In this document: positions 26,097 through 33,655 of the stretch, in pieces
Layout of the letters: the number at the start of each line of letters is the position of its first letter
Numbering within the stretch: the first letter of the stretch is position 1
Source: Chlorogloeopsis fritschii PCC 6912
Lineage (GTDB): Bacteria > Cyanobacteriota > Cyanobacteriia > Cyanobacteriales > Nostocaceae
Reading direction: 5' to 3'
Length of the DNA stretch: 64,000 nucleotides
NCBI RefSeq assembly: GCF_000317285.1
Contig: NZ_AJLN01000116.1
Location: 496,001 to 560,000, forward strand
The notes under the pieces: generated by a model
Databases searched by the model: none
Told to the model about the DNA's origin: nothing
Seen by the model: only the letters and a program-made list of their open reading frames with translations
Position numbers and translations under genes: made by a program

Positions 26097-26286
26097 AAAA
26101 ATGTCTAGAAAAGAACTAATTGCATATGTGCTAGCACATCGCAATGATGATGAAGCTTTTGAGGTTTTGATTAGTCGTCGTAGCCCAGACTCGGAAGCTA
26201 CTTGGTATAGCTTTCCCTACACTGAAGAAGGACAGCGACAAATGGAAGAAGTTTTTCGACGTAAAATCAATGGAGAACTTTCCTAA
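26080..26286 (+). CDS. DUF6887 family small protein
   Basis: This 68-residue protein starts MKPDFKKMSRKELIAYVLAH. Its ATG has GGAGG seven bases upstream (inside the overlapping DUF6888 frame); an upstream in-frame GTG at 26056 is less likely. The body (HRNDDEAFEVLISRRSPDSE, then TWYSFPYTEEGQRQMEEVFR) is the conserved DUF6887 sequence common in filamentous cyanobacteria. DUF6888/6887 genes occur as overlapping pairs, which has suggested an interacting two-component system, possibly toxin-antitoxin-like, but no function is established. Here the partner frame lacks a standard start. Confidence 0.82.
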   Translation: MKPDFKKMSRKELIAYVLAHRNDDEAFEVLISRRSPDSEATWYSFPYTEEGQRQMEEVFRRKINGELS

Positions 26287-26303
26287 ATAATCCGTAGACA
26301 ACA

Positions 26304-26366
26304 AGATCCCCGACTTCTACCCTCCGGGAAGCCACCCTACAGGTGTCTACAAGAAGTCGGGGATCT
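26304..26366. repeat. Hairpin repeat with 15-bp perfect arms
   Basis: AGATCCCCGACTTCT and AGAAGTCGGGGATCT are exact reverse complements separated by 33 bases. They lie just after the DUF6887 stop. The GATCCCCGACTTCTT motif is a familiar intergenic element in Nostoc-type genomes; it may also act as a terminator. Confidence 0.85.
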
Positions 26367-26488
26367 GAGTCGTTAATGTTCTCAAATCAAACAGGATTGC
26401 TATAGCTTAAATTCCTAATGCTAAAATTGCTTACAGTTGAGATACAAGAGCAGAGAAATGACTGTAAAAGAAAAGATACTAACGGAAA

Positions 26489-26516
26489 TTAATAGTTAAT
26501 AGTTAATAGTTAATAG
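26489..26516. repeat. Four tandem copies of TTAATAG
   Basis: Four exact heptamer copies, of the same STRR type as at 1991 but with a different unit. Confidence 0.9.
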
Positions 26517-26639
26517 CAATAAATAATTACCTACTCAGTGTTTTTTCCAGGAATTATTTAGAATTGCTATCATCGTGTTGCTCAGAACAAAAGTTTATCC
26601 AATTGCTCTGAGCGATTTCACTTTTAACCTCATGTGCCT

Positions 26640-27269
26640 CTACAACACACCTTTAGAACTGGGTATCGTTCCGGCGCGGCGGGGATCGATTTCTACAGCC
26701 ATCCGTGTAGCCCTGGCAAAGGCTTTAAAAGTTGCTTCAATAATGTGATGAGAATTAATGCCATCTAACTGGCGAATGTGCAGCGTCATTTGGCTATTAT
26801 TCACAATTGCCACGAAAAATTCCCGCACCAACTGGGTGTCATAGGTTCCCACCCGCTGAGTGGGAATTTCTAAACCATAGCTGAGATGGGGACGTCCGGA
26901 AAAGTCTAGCGCCACTTGAATTAATGCTTCGTCCAAAGGTGCGAGAAAATGACCAAAACGGACTATGCCCTTGCGATCGCCTAATGCTTTGCTAATAGCT
27001 TGCCCTAAAGTGATGCCCACATCTTCGTTAGTATGGTGGTCATCAATGTGTAGATCGCCCGTAGCTTGGATATCCAAGTCAATTAAACCGTGGGAGGCAA
27101 TTTGGTGCAACATATGATCCAAAAATGGAACACCGGTAGCAGCATTACAAACTCCAGTGCCATCTAGATTGATCGTGACTTGCACATCCGTTTCCCCCGT
27201 AGTGCGGCGTAAAGAGGCAATACGCGGAGATTGTATATTTGAGAGAATTTGGCGATCGCTGATTTGCAT
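26640..27269 (-). CDS. hisB: Imidazoleglycerol-phosphate dehydratase
   Basis: This 209-residue monofunctional HisB catalyses the sixth step of histidine synthesis. Hallmarks are [18 protein letters not shown] (22-39), [16 protein letters not shown] (46-61), the metal-binding [14 protein letters not shown] (near 72-85), [15 protein letters not shown] and the second metal site [16 protein letters not shown] (near 174-189). The C-terminal [15 protein letters not shown] is intact. No histidinol-phosphatase domain is fused, as usual in cyanobacteria. It is downstream of fabI on the same strand, separated by about 150 bases of heptamer repeats, so co-transcription is doubtful. Confidence 0.96.
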   Translation of the reverse strand: MQISDRQILSNIQSPRIASLRRTTGETDVQVTINLDGTGVCNAATGVPFLDHMLHQIASHGLIDLDIQATGDLHIDDHHTNEDVGITLGQAISKALGDRKGIVRFGHFLAPLDEALIQVALDFSGRPHLSYGLEIPTQRVGTYDTQLVREFFVAIVNNSQMTLHIRQLDGINSHHIIEATFKAFARATRMAVEIDPRRAGTIPSSKGVL

Positions 27270-27417
27270 AGATATTTAGGGATTGGGGATCGGGGATTGG
27301 GGATCGGGGATTGGGTATCGGGTAATTAAATTTTGGATTTTGGATTGTTATTTAATCTAAAATTCCTAGTTCCTAGTCTCTAGTCCCTAGTCCCTAGTTC
27401 CTAGTCCCCAGTCCCTA
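27270..27417. repeat. Two heptamer repeat arrays between fabI and hisB
   Basis: One array (about 27280-27325) repeats GGGGATT/GGGGATC units; the other (about 27358-27416) repeats CTAGTCC/CTAGTTC units eight times. Together they fill almost the whole gap between fabI and hisB and match the cyanobacterial STRR class. Confidence 0.85.
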
Positions 27418-28194
27418 TTACATTCCCATAATTTCATATCCTGCATCCACATACAGGACTTGTCCGGTAATTCCGCTAGCTAAGTCACTACATAAGAAAG
27501 CTGCTGTATTACCCACTTCTATTTGAGTGACGGTGCGTCGCAATGGAGCCACCTTTTCTACATGATGAATCATATCTAAAATACCGCCAACCGCACTAGA
27601 AGCCAAAGTGCGAATCGGCCCGGCAGAAATAGCATTAACCCGAATTTGAGAAGGGCCTAATTCCGCAGCCAGATAACGCACGCTAGCCTCTAAACCAGCT
27701 TTTGCAACTCCCATCACGTTATAGTTGGGAATCGCCCTAATAGCACCCAAATACGAAAGGGTAACAACACTTCCTCCCTGCGTCATTAAAGGTTTAGCTG
27801 CACCAGCCAGTTGGATCAAAGAATAAGTACTAACATCTAAAGCTGTTTGAAAGCCTGTACGAGAAGTTTGGCTAAAGTCTCCACTTAAATCGTCTTTGTT
27901 AGCAAACGCCAGGCAATGAATCAAAATATCTAAGTTGCCCCACTTTTGGTGAATCGTCTCAAAAGTAGACTTGACCTGCTCTTCATTTTGGACATTACAG
28001 GGTAGAAAGAGACTAGGATTTAAAGGTTCTACTAGTTCTGCTACTTTCTTCTCCATTTTGCCCTTCTCATCCGGCAAATAGGTAATGCCGATGTTGGCTC
28101 CTGCTTTATGTAGTTGTTGAGCGATACCCCAGGCGATCGAGCGATTATTGGCAATGCCTGTAACTAAGGCCTTCTTTCCAGTCAGATCCAGCAT
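27418..28194 (-). CDS. fabI: Enoyl-ACP reductase (NADH)
   Basis: This 258-residue short-chain dehydrogenase performs the last reduction of fatty-acid elongation. The FabI-type cofactor motif is VTGIANNRSIAWGIAQQLHKAG (11-32); the catalytic pair is Tyr158 with Lys165 in NYNVMGVAKAGLEA, after Tyr148 in LSYLGA. ISAGPIRTLASSAVGG and GQVLYVDAGYEIMGM are FabI-specific. Length and motifs match cyanobacterial FabI. It is divergent from ntcA across 492 bases. Confidence 0.96.
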   Translation of the reverse strand: MLDLTGKKALVTGIANNRSIAWGIAQQLHKAGANIGITYLPDEKGKMEKKVAELVEPLNPSLFLPCNVQNEEQVKSTFETIHQKWGNLDILIHCLAFANKDDLSGDFSQTSRTGFQTALDVSTYSLIQLAGAAKPLMTQGGSVVTLSYLGAIRAIPNYNVMGVAKAGLEASVRYLAAELGPSQIRVNAISAGPIRTLASSAVGGILDMIHHVEKVAPLRRTVTQIEVGNTAAFLCSDLASGITGQVLYVDAGYEIMGM

Positions 28195-28686
28195 AGGAAA
28201 TTATTATTGCAATGTTTCATTAGGAGCATACAAGAATCTGAGCCTGCTTGGTATTTGTTATAGACAAGATTTGCTTTCTTTGTTACTCTCACCACTTCTA
28301 GAAAACCGGATTCTAAGAGATTAATAGCCTTGCTGGTTGTACCAAGCATCGTCTAGATACTCCGGAAAATCCCTCGTGCTTACTTTTTCTGCTCAGATTC
28401 CAGCTAGTGTTTAATACCACAAAAACACAGCTTCATCCTTAAGAGATTTTCAATGTATATTATTTTTTTATTAAAAAAACCTACTTTTTACAATTAGAGT
28501 AAATGCTGTTCAAAAAGTACTAGCTGCTAATAGTATAAATTTTGTATGATTTGAACAATATTTATGAGATAAAAAGGATAAGTATAGGAAAGAACAAAAA
28601 GGTTAACAATGTTTTCTTGATTTTTCGGGTGTATTCTTAGGAAATCCATCTTAGTTTTTTTCCGGCGTTGGGATAGGGGAAGGTAG
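28195..28686. promoter_or_regulatory. Divergent fabI/ntcA control region
   Basis: This 492-base AT-rich gap carries the promoters of fabI (left) and ntcA (right). No exact NtcA site (GTA-N8-TAC) is present; the nearest is GTACTAGCTGCTAA at 28517-28530. TATGAT at 28545 could serve as a -10 element. The ntcA ribosome site is GGGGAAGG, about four bases before ATG. No gene is visible. Confidence 0.55.
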
Positions 28687-29358
28687 ATGATCGTGACACA
28701 AGATAAAGCCCTAGCAAATGTTTTTCGTCAGATGGCGACTGGAGCGTTTCCACCAGTTGTGGAAACGTTTGAGCGCAATAAAACGATCTTTTTCCCCGGC
28801 GATCCTGCTGAACGAGTTTATTTTCTTTTAAAAGGCGCAGTGAAACTCTCCAGGGTGTACGAGGCAGGAGAAGAAATCACCGTTGCGCTGCTGCGGGAAA
28901 ATAGTGTTTTTGGAGTTTTGTCCCTACTGACTGGAAACAAATCCGATCGCTTTTATCATGCAGTTGCTTTTACACCTGCGGAATTGCTCTCAGCACCAAT
29001 TGAACAGGTGGAACAAGCACTAAAGGAAAATCCTGAATTGTCGATGTTAATGCTGCGAGGACTTTCATCGCGCATTCTGCAGACAGAAATGATGATTGAA
29101 ACACTTGCTCACCGAGATATGGGTTCAAGATTGATCAGTTTTTTATTAATTCTTTGTCGTGATTTTGGTATTCCTTGTGCCGATGGAATCACGATTGATT
29201 TGAAGCTATCTCATCAGGCGATCGCTGAAGCAATTGGCTCTACCCGCGTTACCGTCACCAGATTGCTGGGTGATTTGCGCGAAAAGAAAATGATTTCCAT
29301 ACACAAGAAAAAAATTACTGTCCACAAGCCTGTTACCTTAAGTCGGCAATTCACCTAA
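28687..29358 (+). CDS. ntcA: Global nitrogen regulator NtcA
   Basis: This 223-residue CRP-family regulator activates nitrogen-assimilation and heterocyst genes in response to 2-oxoglutarate. The cyclic-nucleotide-like domain spans about 20-140 ([20 protein letters not shown], then [16 protein letters not shown]). The C-terminal helix-turn-helix is [20 protein letters not shown] (near 176-195), followed by a basic end ([17 protein letters not shown]). Length, [20 protein letters not shown] start and overall sequence agree with Nostoc NtcA almost throughout. It binds GTA-N8-TAC; autoregulation is expected, yet only a near-match site is seen upstream. Confidence 0.98.
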   Translation: MIVTQDKALANVFRQMATGAFPPVVETFERNKTIFFPGDPAERVYFLLKGAVKLSRVYEAGEEITVALLRENSVFGVLSLLTGNKSDRFYHAVAFTPAELLSAPIEQVEQALKENPELSMLMLRGLSSRILQTEMMIETLAHRDMGSRLISFLLILCRDFGIPCADGITIDLKLSHQAIAEAIGSTRVTVTRLLGDLREKKMISIHKKKITVHKPVTLSRQFT

Positions 29359-29493
29359 AAGCGCTTGGAGACTGGAGTGAGCAGGTTAATGGATCGAGTA
29401 ATGTCAGCTATTGCTCATCTCCAATCTTCCACAGACAATGGCTGGAAGTAGTAGGCTGTATCTGGAGGGATTTCTTCGCTAAATCATTAACTG

Positions 29494-30987
29494 ATGGCCA
29501 CCGGGTACATCCTCATCATTGCAATTTTAATTTTGGGAGGCGTAATTGCCACCGTGGGCGATCGCATTGGCACACGGGTTGGCAAAAAGCGGCTCTCACT
29601 GTTCAATCTCAGACCCAAAAATACAGCTGTTTTAGTGACAATTCTCACAGGGTTGGGCATTTCCGCATCAACCCTGGGAATTTTATTTTTAGCTGATGAA
29701 GGATTGCGCAAGGGAGTTTTTGAACTTGAAGACATTCAAAAAGATCTCAGACGCAAGCGCGTACAGCTAGAAAACACAACTCAGCAGCTAGACACTACCA
29801 GAACAGAGCTAGATCAAGCCAGAATTGAGCAATCAAAGGCACAACAAGAGTTACAGGAAATAAATAAATCCTTACAGTCAGCAAATGCCAGGCAACAGCA
29901 AACACAAGCTCAACTCAACCGTACCATCAAGCAACAAGCACAAACCCAAGAGGAACTCCAACGTACCCAAAAGCAATTAGGCCAAGTTGCAACTCAGTAT
30001 CAACAAGCTAAAACCCAGTTGCAAAGTGTTTATGCAGAGAGAAACAAACAGCTAGCAGAAATTAAGTTACTAAAGGCAGAGCGTCAAAGATTATACGAAG
30101 AAGCCAAACAGGCACTCGCCGAAGCCCAAGCGGCAATCGATAAACGCGATCAAGAACTTGCCAAGCGACAAGAAGAGATTGAAGCGCGCGATCGCAAAAT
30201 AGCTAGTTTGGATAATATTATTCAAAAGCGCAATCTAGAAATTACGGCGCGAGAGAAAATTATTGCTCAAAGAGAAGCTCGTTTGAAAGATTTGGAAGCC
30301 CAACAGCAAGATCTCGAACAGGAAGTCGCAAGACTAGAGAAATATTATCAGTCCTATCGTGACCTTCGCTTAGGAAAACTGGCTTTGTTTCGCGGTCAAG
30401 TTCTTGCTGCTGGGGTAGTTCGCGTCCAACAGCCCTCGGCAGTGCGGCAAGCAGTAATCCAGTTATTACAGGAAGCTAATCGCAATGCCAGCATTGAATT
30501 AACCGAGCCTAATCTAAATCCTGCCCCAAACATGCAGATTTTGCGCGTTACCGAGGAACAAATTGAGCAATTAGGCAAGCAGATTCAAGATGGACGAGAA
30601 TACGTAGTGCGAGTTTTCTCGGCAGGCAACTACGTCAGGGGAGAAAAGCCAGTAGAATTTTTTGCTGATGCAGCACTAAACCAAATCGTTTTTTCAGGAG
30701 GCGAGGTATTAGCCACAACTAGTGCCGATCCTAAAACCATGACATCCTATCAACTAAGACAGCGCTTAGAACTTTTGATTTCTGCTTCCCAATTTCGCGC
30801 CCGTAATGCTGGAATTTTAGAAAATATTCAAATAGATGGTACTTTCATTCGCTTTGTATCTCAATTGCGGCAATACGATCAACCATTAGATATTAAAGCT
30901 ATTGCAGCAGAAGATACATACACAGCAGGGCCGCTAAAAGTGAAATTAGTGGCAATTAAAAATGGGCAAGTTATTTTTAGTACCTAA
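29494..30987 (+). CDS. DUF3084 membrane-anchored coiled-coil protein
   Basis: This 497-residue protein has two N-terminal membrane helices (about 4-22 and 45-67) joined by a basic loop (RIGTRVGKKRLSLFNLRPKN). A very long coiled coil (about 78-285) rich in Gln, Glu and Arg follows, then a globular C-terminal DUF3084 domain (about 295-497). The domain arrangement is typical of the cyanobacterial DUF3084 family. It stands just upstream of the YqgF-like gene, a conserved pairing. A structural or membrane-organising role is plausible but unproven. Confidence 0.9.
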   Translation: MATGYILIIAILILGGVIATVGDRIGTRVGKKRLSLFNLRPKNTAVLVTILTGLGISASTLGILFLADEGLRKGVFELEDIQKDLRRKRVQLENTTQQLDTTRTELDQARIEQSKAQQELQEINKSLQSANARQQQTQAQLNRTIKQQAQTQEELQRTQKQLGQVATQYQQAKTQLQSVYAERNKQLAEIKLLKAERQRLYEEAKQALAEAQAAIDKRDQELAKRQEEIEARDRKIASLDNIIQKRNLEITAREKIIAQREARLKDLEAQQQDLEQEVARLEKYYQSYRDLRLGKLALFRGQVLAAGVVRVQQPSAVRQAVIQLLQEANRNASIELTEPNLNPAPNMQILRVTEEQIEQLGKQIQDGREYVVRVFSAGNYVRGEKPVEFFADAALNQIVFSGGEVLATTSADPKTMTSYQLRQRLELLISASQFRARNAGILENIQIDGTFIRFVSQLRQYDQPLDIKAIAAEDTYTAGPLKVKLVAIKNGQVIFST

Positions 30988-31026
30988 AATGGAAAATTGA
31001 TGAATAATTTTGTTAGTAGTTAGTTA

Positions 31027-31060
31027 ATAGTCATTAGTCATTGGTCATTGATCATTTGTC
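31027..31060. repeat. TCATTAG-type heptamer array
   Basis: Degenerate AGTCATT units run here, the same unit as at 1067-1110, ending beside the palindrome at 31062. Confidence 0.8.
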
Positions 31061-31061
31061 A

Positions 31062-31089
31062 GTAGAAACGCAATTAATCGCGTTTCTAC
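31062..31089. repeat. 28-bp near-palindrome of the GTAGA..TCTAC family
   Basis: GTAGAAACGCAATT pairs with AATCGCGTTTCTAC with one mismatch. It shares end sequence and length with the 28-bp palindrome at 7321 but has a different core. Confidence 0.85.
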
Positions 31090-31150
31090 CTACTAACCAC
31101 TATCCACTATCCAATTTTTCAAAAATAATAAGCATTTAATAATATTTAAT

Positions 31151-31600
31151 ATGAATTCCAATGAATTTATAGCAACACAGCCAGTCATTTTAGGCTTCGA
31201 TCCAGGTAAGGATAAGTGTGGTTTAGCAGTGATGGGATTAGATCGACAACTGCACTATCACCAAGTCGTACCTTCAAATAATGCTATTGCTACCATTGAT
31301 AAACTACGACAAAAATATCCCATTTCCTTAATAGTAATGGGTGACCAAACCACAGCTAAAAAGTGGAAACAGCAATTGCAACAGGAATTGTCCGAGCAAC
31401 TGAAAATAGTTTTAGTAGACGAGCGCTACACCAGTTTAGAAGCACGCGATCGCTATTGGCAAATGTACCCACCACAAGGACTAACAAAGCTCTTGCCAAA
31501 GGGTATGCGCACACCACCACGACCGATAGATGACATTGTTGCTATTCTCTTAATCGAGAGATATCTAAATCGACTGACAGAATCCGTAAATGAATTATGA
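31151..31600 (+). CDS. YqgF/RuvX-like RNase H-fold nuclease
   Basis: This 149-residue protein has the YqgF fold. The first acidic motif is ILGFDPGKDKCGLAV with Asp17; the middle one is VDERYTSLEARDRYW (near 97-111) with the conserved Glu; the last is PIDDIVAILLIERYL (near 125-139). Bacterial YqgF/RuvX matures the 5' end of 16S rRNA. This form is a shorter, divergent paralogue that follows DUF3084 in cyanobacteria, so its substrate is uncertain. An extended inverted repeat overlaps its stop codon. Confidence 0.82.
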   Translation: MNSNEFIATQPVILGFDPGKDKCGLAVMGLDRQLHYHQVVPSNNAIATIDKLRQKYPISLIVMGDQTTAKKWKQQLQQELSEQLKIVLVDERYTSLEARDRYWQMYPPQGLTKLLPKGMRTPPRPIDDIVAILLIERYLNRLTESVNEL

Positions 31601-31649
31601 ATGCTGAATTATGAAATTTTTTATCATTCATAATTCATCATTCATAATT
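31593..31649. terminator. Bidirectional hairpin spanning both stop codons
   Basis: Two 23-base arms (31593-31615 and 31627-31649; left arm begins AATTATGAATG) are reverse complements except for one position, with a T-rich loop. They join the stop codons of the convergent YqgF-like and DUF3146 genes. The compact layout suggests a shared terminator derived from an AATTATGAA-type repeat. Confidence 0.7.
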
Positions 31650-31912
31650 TACAGCTCAGCTCGAATGGTGAAAGCATAATCTCCTCCTGGTTCGAGCTGG
31701 TAATCTTTTTGTTCTAAAAAGCGACCAAGCGGTTCTTTTATTAAGGCACGACCCTGAGAAGGTTTGACAGATAACTCTCCCCGACGAAAATGCCATTGAA
31801 ATTGCCACTCAAAGTCACCTGCTCTCACTTCACCTTCAAGTAAGCCGTGTTGCCAAGATTGACGGGTAATTTTGACATGAGCAGTGGTTTGTGGTAAACG
31901 TTTAGCACTCAC
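31649..31912 (-). CDS. DUF3146 family protein
   Basis: This small protein of 87 residues is of the cyanobacteria-specific DUF3146 family, recognised by KRLPQTTAHVKITRQSWQHG and VRAGDFEWQFQWHFRRGELSV. The start is placed at a GTG (31912) giving MSAKRLPQTTAHV; a TTG at 31927 would add five residues. No membrane segment or catalytic motif is visible and the function is unknown. It is convergent with the YqgF-like gene. Confidence 0.8.
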   Translation of the reverse strand: MSAKRLPQTTAHVKITRQSWQHGLLEGEVRAGDFEWQFQWHFRRGELSVKPSQGRALIKEPLGRFLEQKDYQLEPGGDYAFTIRAEL

Positions 31913-32139
31913 GATGCTTTGAATCAAGTTTGAAATAAAACCGAATAGTAATAACTTTACATTTACTCAAAATACATCAAATACACCAATGGTAGTAATT
32001 GAAGATTCTAAATCTATTCACTTGAAGTTAAACCTAAAGACTGAGTGTGCGTGTAATAACCGCCAACTATAAAGCATAATAATTGTCTCAGGTATAAGAA
32101 ATTTTCTGGATAAATTTGATTTCACATAAATAATTACAC

Positions 32140-33198
32140 TTAAAACATAATCATCACATCTAAATCCCCAAACATCTGTTCCAGCAAATCTTCCATAATA
32201 TCTTGATTTCTGCGGTGTAGAACTTTTGGCCCATCAATAAACTCTTTGATAGTGATTCTTTGCTCTCTAAAATCCCTGACAAAATCGCGGATCTCAGAAA
32301 TTACTTGAATTTCAGATTCAACTTGTTCTAACATCTGAGCAATGGGGTCAATTCCTTCTCGATTGGCTTTGCGACAATCAGAAACCATCACTCCTTCAGG
32401 AGTATTTTTCACTAAGCGAAGTTCTCGTTTCAAATTTTCATATTGAGTTTTGAGGAATTCATTTTCCTGTTCTAAATTAGTAGATTTTCTAGTTAAATCG
32501 TCCTCACCATCACTTGTAATCGATTTTCCTACTTGATGTTGCTGTTCAATTTCTAACAGTCGAGCCAGATCCCCATCTTGATAGGCTTTATTTAGTTCCT
32601 TCATAATTTCCGTATGGCGCATCTGTGTCTCGCTGTCTGTTACTTTATCAGGGTGAAAAATTTCGGCTAATCTCAAAAATGTCTGGCGCACTTTTCGTGA
32701 TTCATCAGTTCTAGTTGTTGTAGAAAATTCTAGCTGCTGCTTTGTTTGTTGATTTTGATGGCTTTCTTCTCCAGAAAAATTAAAGAACTCATTATCTGGA
32801 TCGTTATTTTCAAAAAGTTCATCTAATTCTTCTTCTGACTCATTTTGAGTTAAGTTTGGACTAACCAGCCCTGCAATTTGAAGATTAAAATAAATTTTTT
32901 CAATATTTTTTTTGGTTTGTTTGCCAAACTTTCTGGTCGTTAAAATTTCATCAAAGAGAGTATGAATTTCTTGGTCAATTTCTGACAGCTTGGTAAAGCT
33001 TGGAGAACCTCGATGAAATATCTCTGTAGCTAAAGAACGCATCTGCTCAACAAAATTCTTAAGTTCTGTGCGTTTTCTCTTAATTTGTTTCAGTAGCCAT
33101 TGGTGTTCTTTTTCTAGCTCTTGCAAACGAATATGGAGAGAGGAAAGAGCCAGTGATGTTGTTTGGCTTGGGTTTGGTGATGAAACTGATTTAGGCAT
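32140..33198 (-). CDS. J-domain-like protein with coiled coils
   Basis: This 352-residue protein contains a J-domain core, RQTFLRLAEIFHPDKVTDSE, with the HPDK motif at 182-185. Flanking it are an N-terminal coiled-coil region (about 20-110), an acidic linker (120-150) and a second coiled coil (about 235-265). J-domains recruit DnaK; the absence of the Gly/Phe and zinc regions rules out a canonical DnaJ. The specific DnaK client is unknown. The start ATG gives MPKSVSSPNPSQTT, a Ser/Thr-rich disordered end. Single gene. Confidence 0.75.
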   Translation of the reverse strand: MPKSVSSPNPSQTTSLALSSLHIRLQELEKEHQWLLKQIKRKRTELKNFVEQMRSLATEIFHRGSPSFTKLSEIDQEIHTLFDEILTTRKFGKQTKKNIEKIYFNLQIAGLVSPNLTQNESEEELDELFENNDPDNEFFNFSGEESHQNQQTKQQLEFSTTTRTDESRKVRQTFLRLAEIFHPDKVTDSETQMRHTEIMKELNKAYQDGDLARLLEIEQQHQVGKSITSDGEDDLTRKSTNLEQENEFLKTQYENLKRELRLVKNTPEGVMVSDCRKANREGIDPIAQMLEQVESEIQVISEIRDFVRDFREQRITIKEFIDGPKVLHRRNQDIMEDLLEQMFGDLDVMIMF

Positions 33199-33227
33199 GG
33201 ATAAGAATAATTTTGAGGATACGTCAC

Positions 33228-33357
33228 AGGACTAATTTTTAGTGTTTAATACCAAATTGGCACGCGTAAGTCTTGTTTCAAAATTCTGGGATAGCCTATT
33301 AATAAATGGTTTTAATCCAAAATCTAATATCTAAAATATAAAATTGGTATTAGTCCT
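33228..33357. repeat. MITE-like element with AGGACTAAT inverted ends
   Basis: The right end, read backwards, is AGGACTAATACCAATTT. The left end has AGGACTAAT, then a 14-base insert, then ACCAAATT. The ends therefore form interrupted terminal inverted repeats around about 100 AT-rich bases. No target-site duplication was established. Confidence 0.4.
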
Positions 33358-33503
33358 GGGAGTATGGTAAAACTTACATTCCATCCTTTCAACTGTTACA
33401 CATAGAATTTTGACAAAAAACGTAAGGTCAAAACATAAAATGAGTTTTTATACTTAGTAAACTCACATCAAAACTCCTGTCACCAGGCAGCAGCCGACAA
33501 ACT

Positions 33504-33532
33504 CTCGTTACCGGGTTCAAACTGGTAACGAG
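33504..33532. repeat. CTCGTTACC..GGTAACGAG dispersed palindrome
   Basis: Arms CTCGTTACC and GGTAACGAG enclose GGGTTCAAACT. The same 29-base layout occurs at 21117-21145. Confidence 0.85.
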
Positions 33533-33612
33533 AAATTCGTTCCCTGCCATAACACAAAGCGATCGCTCTTACTTTACCTCGGCGATCGCTTTTGACTCAA
33601 ATTCTTAAATTA

Positions 33613-33639
33613 TGGATTTGGGATGAAATTCCCAATCCA
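33613..33639 (-). terminator. Hairpin downstream of pnp
   Basis: On the minus strand TGGATTGGGA pairs with TCCCAAATCCA across a short loop, followed by TAATTTAAG, about 20-45 bases past the pnp stop. One bulged base weakens it. Confidence 0.4.
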
Positions 33640-33655
33640 TCAGTGATTTATAGAT

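Larger units (their letters stand above)
26287..26639. other. Non-coding gap with hairpin and heptamer repeats
   Basis: This 353-base gap between convergent DUF6887 and hisB genes holds the 15-bp-arm hairpin (26304-26366) and a TTAATAG tandem repeat (26489-26516). No gene is visible. Confidence 0.7.
33199..33655. other. Non-coding gap upstream of the J-domain gene
   Basis: This 457-base gap has no gene. It contains a possible small element (33228-33357), a dispersed palindrome (33504-33532), a GCGATCGC-based stem (33556-33592) and a hairpin near the pnp stop (33613-33639). Confidence 0.65.

Noticed and set aside
27270-27417. Possible CRISPR-like array
   Set aside because: Repeat units are seven bases with no unique spacers; these are tandem STRR repeats, and no cas gene is present.
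28517-28530. Near-match to an NtcA site (GTA-N8-TAA) upstream of ntcA
   Set aside because: The consensus needs TAC in the second half, and no -10 element stands at the usual 22-23 base distance; the match is likely by chance.
33556-33592. GCGATCGC-based stem as the pnp terminator
   Set aside because: The stem arises from two HIP1 octamers, which are everywhere in this genome, and no T run follows on the minus strand.
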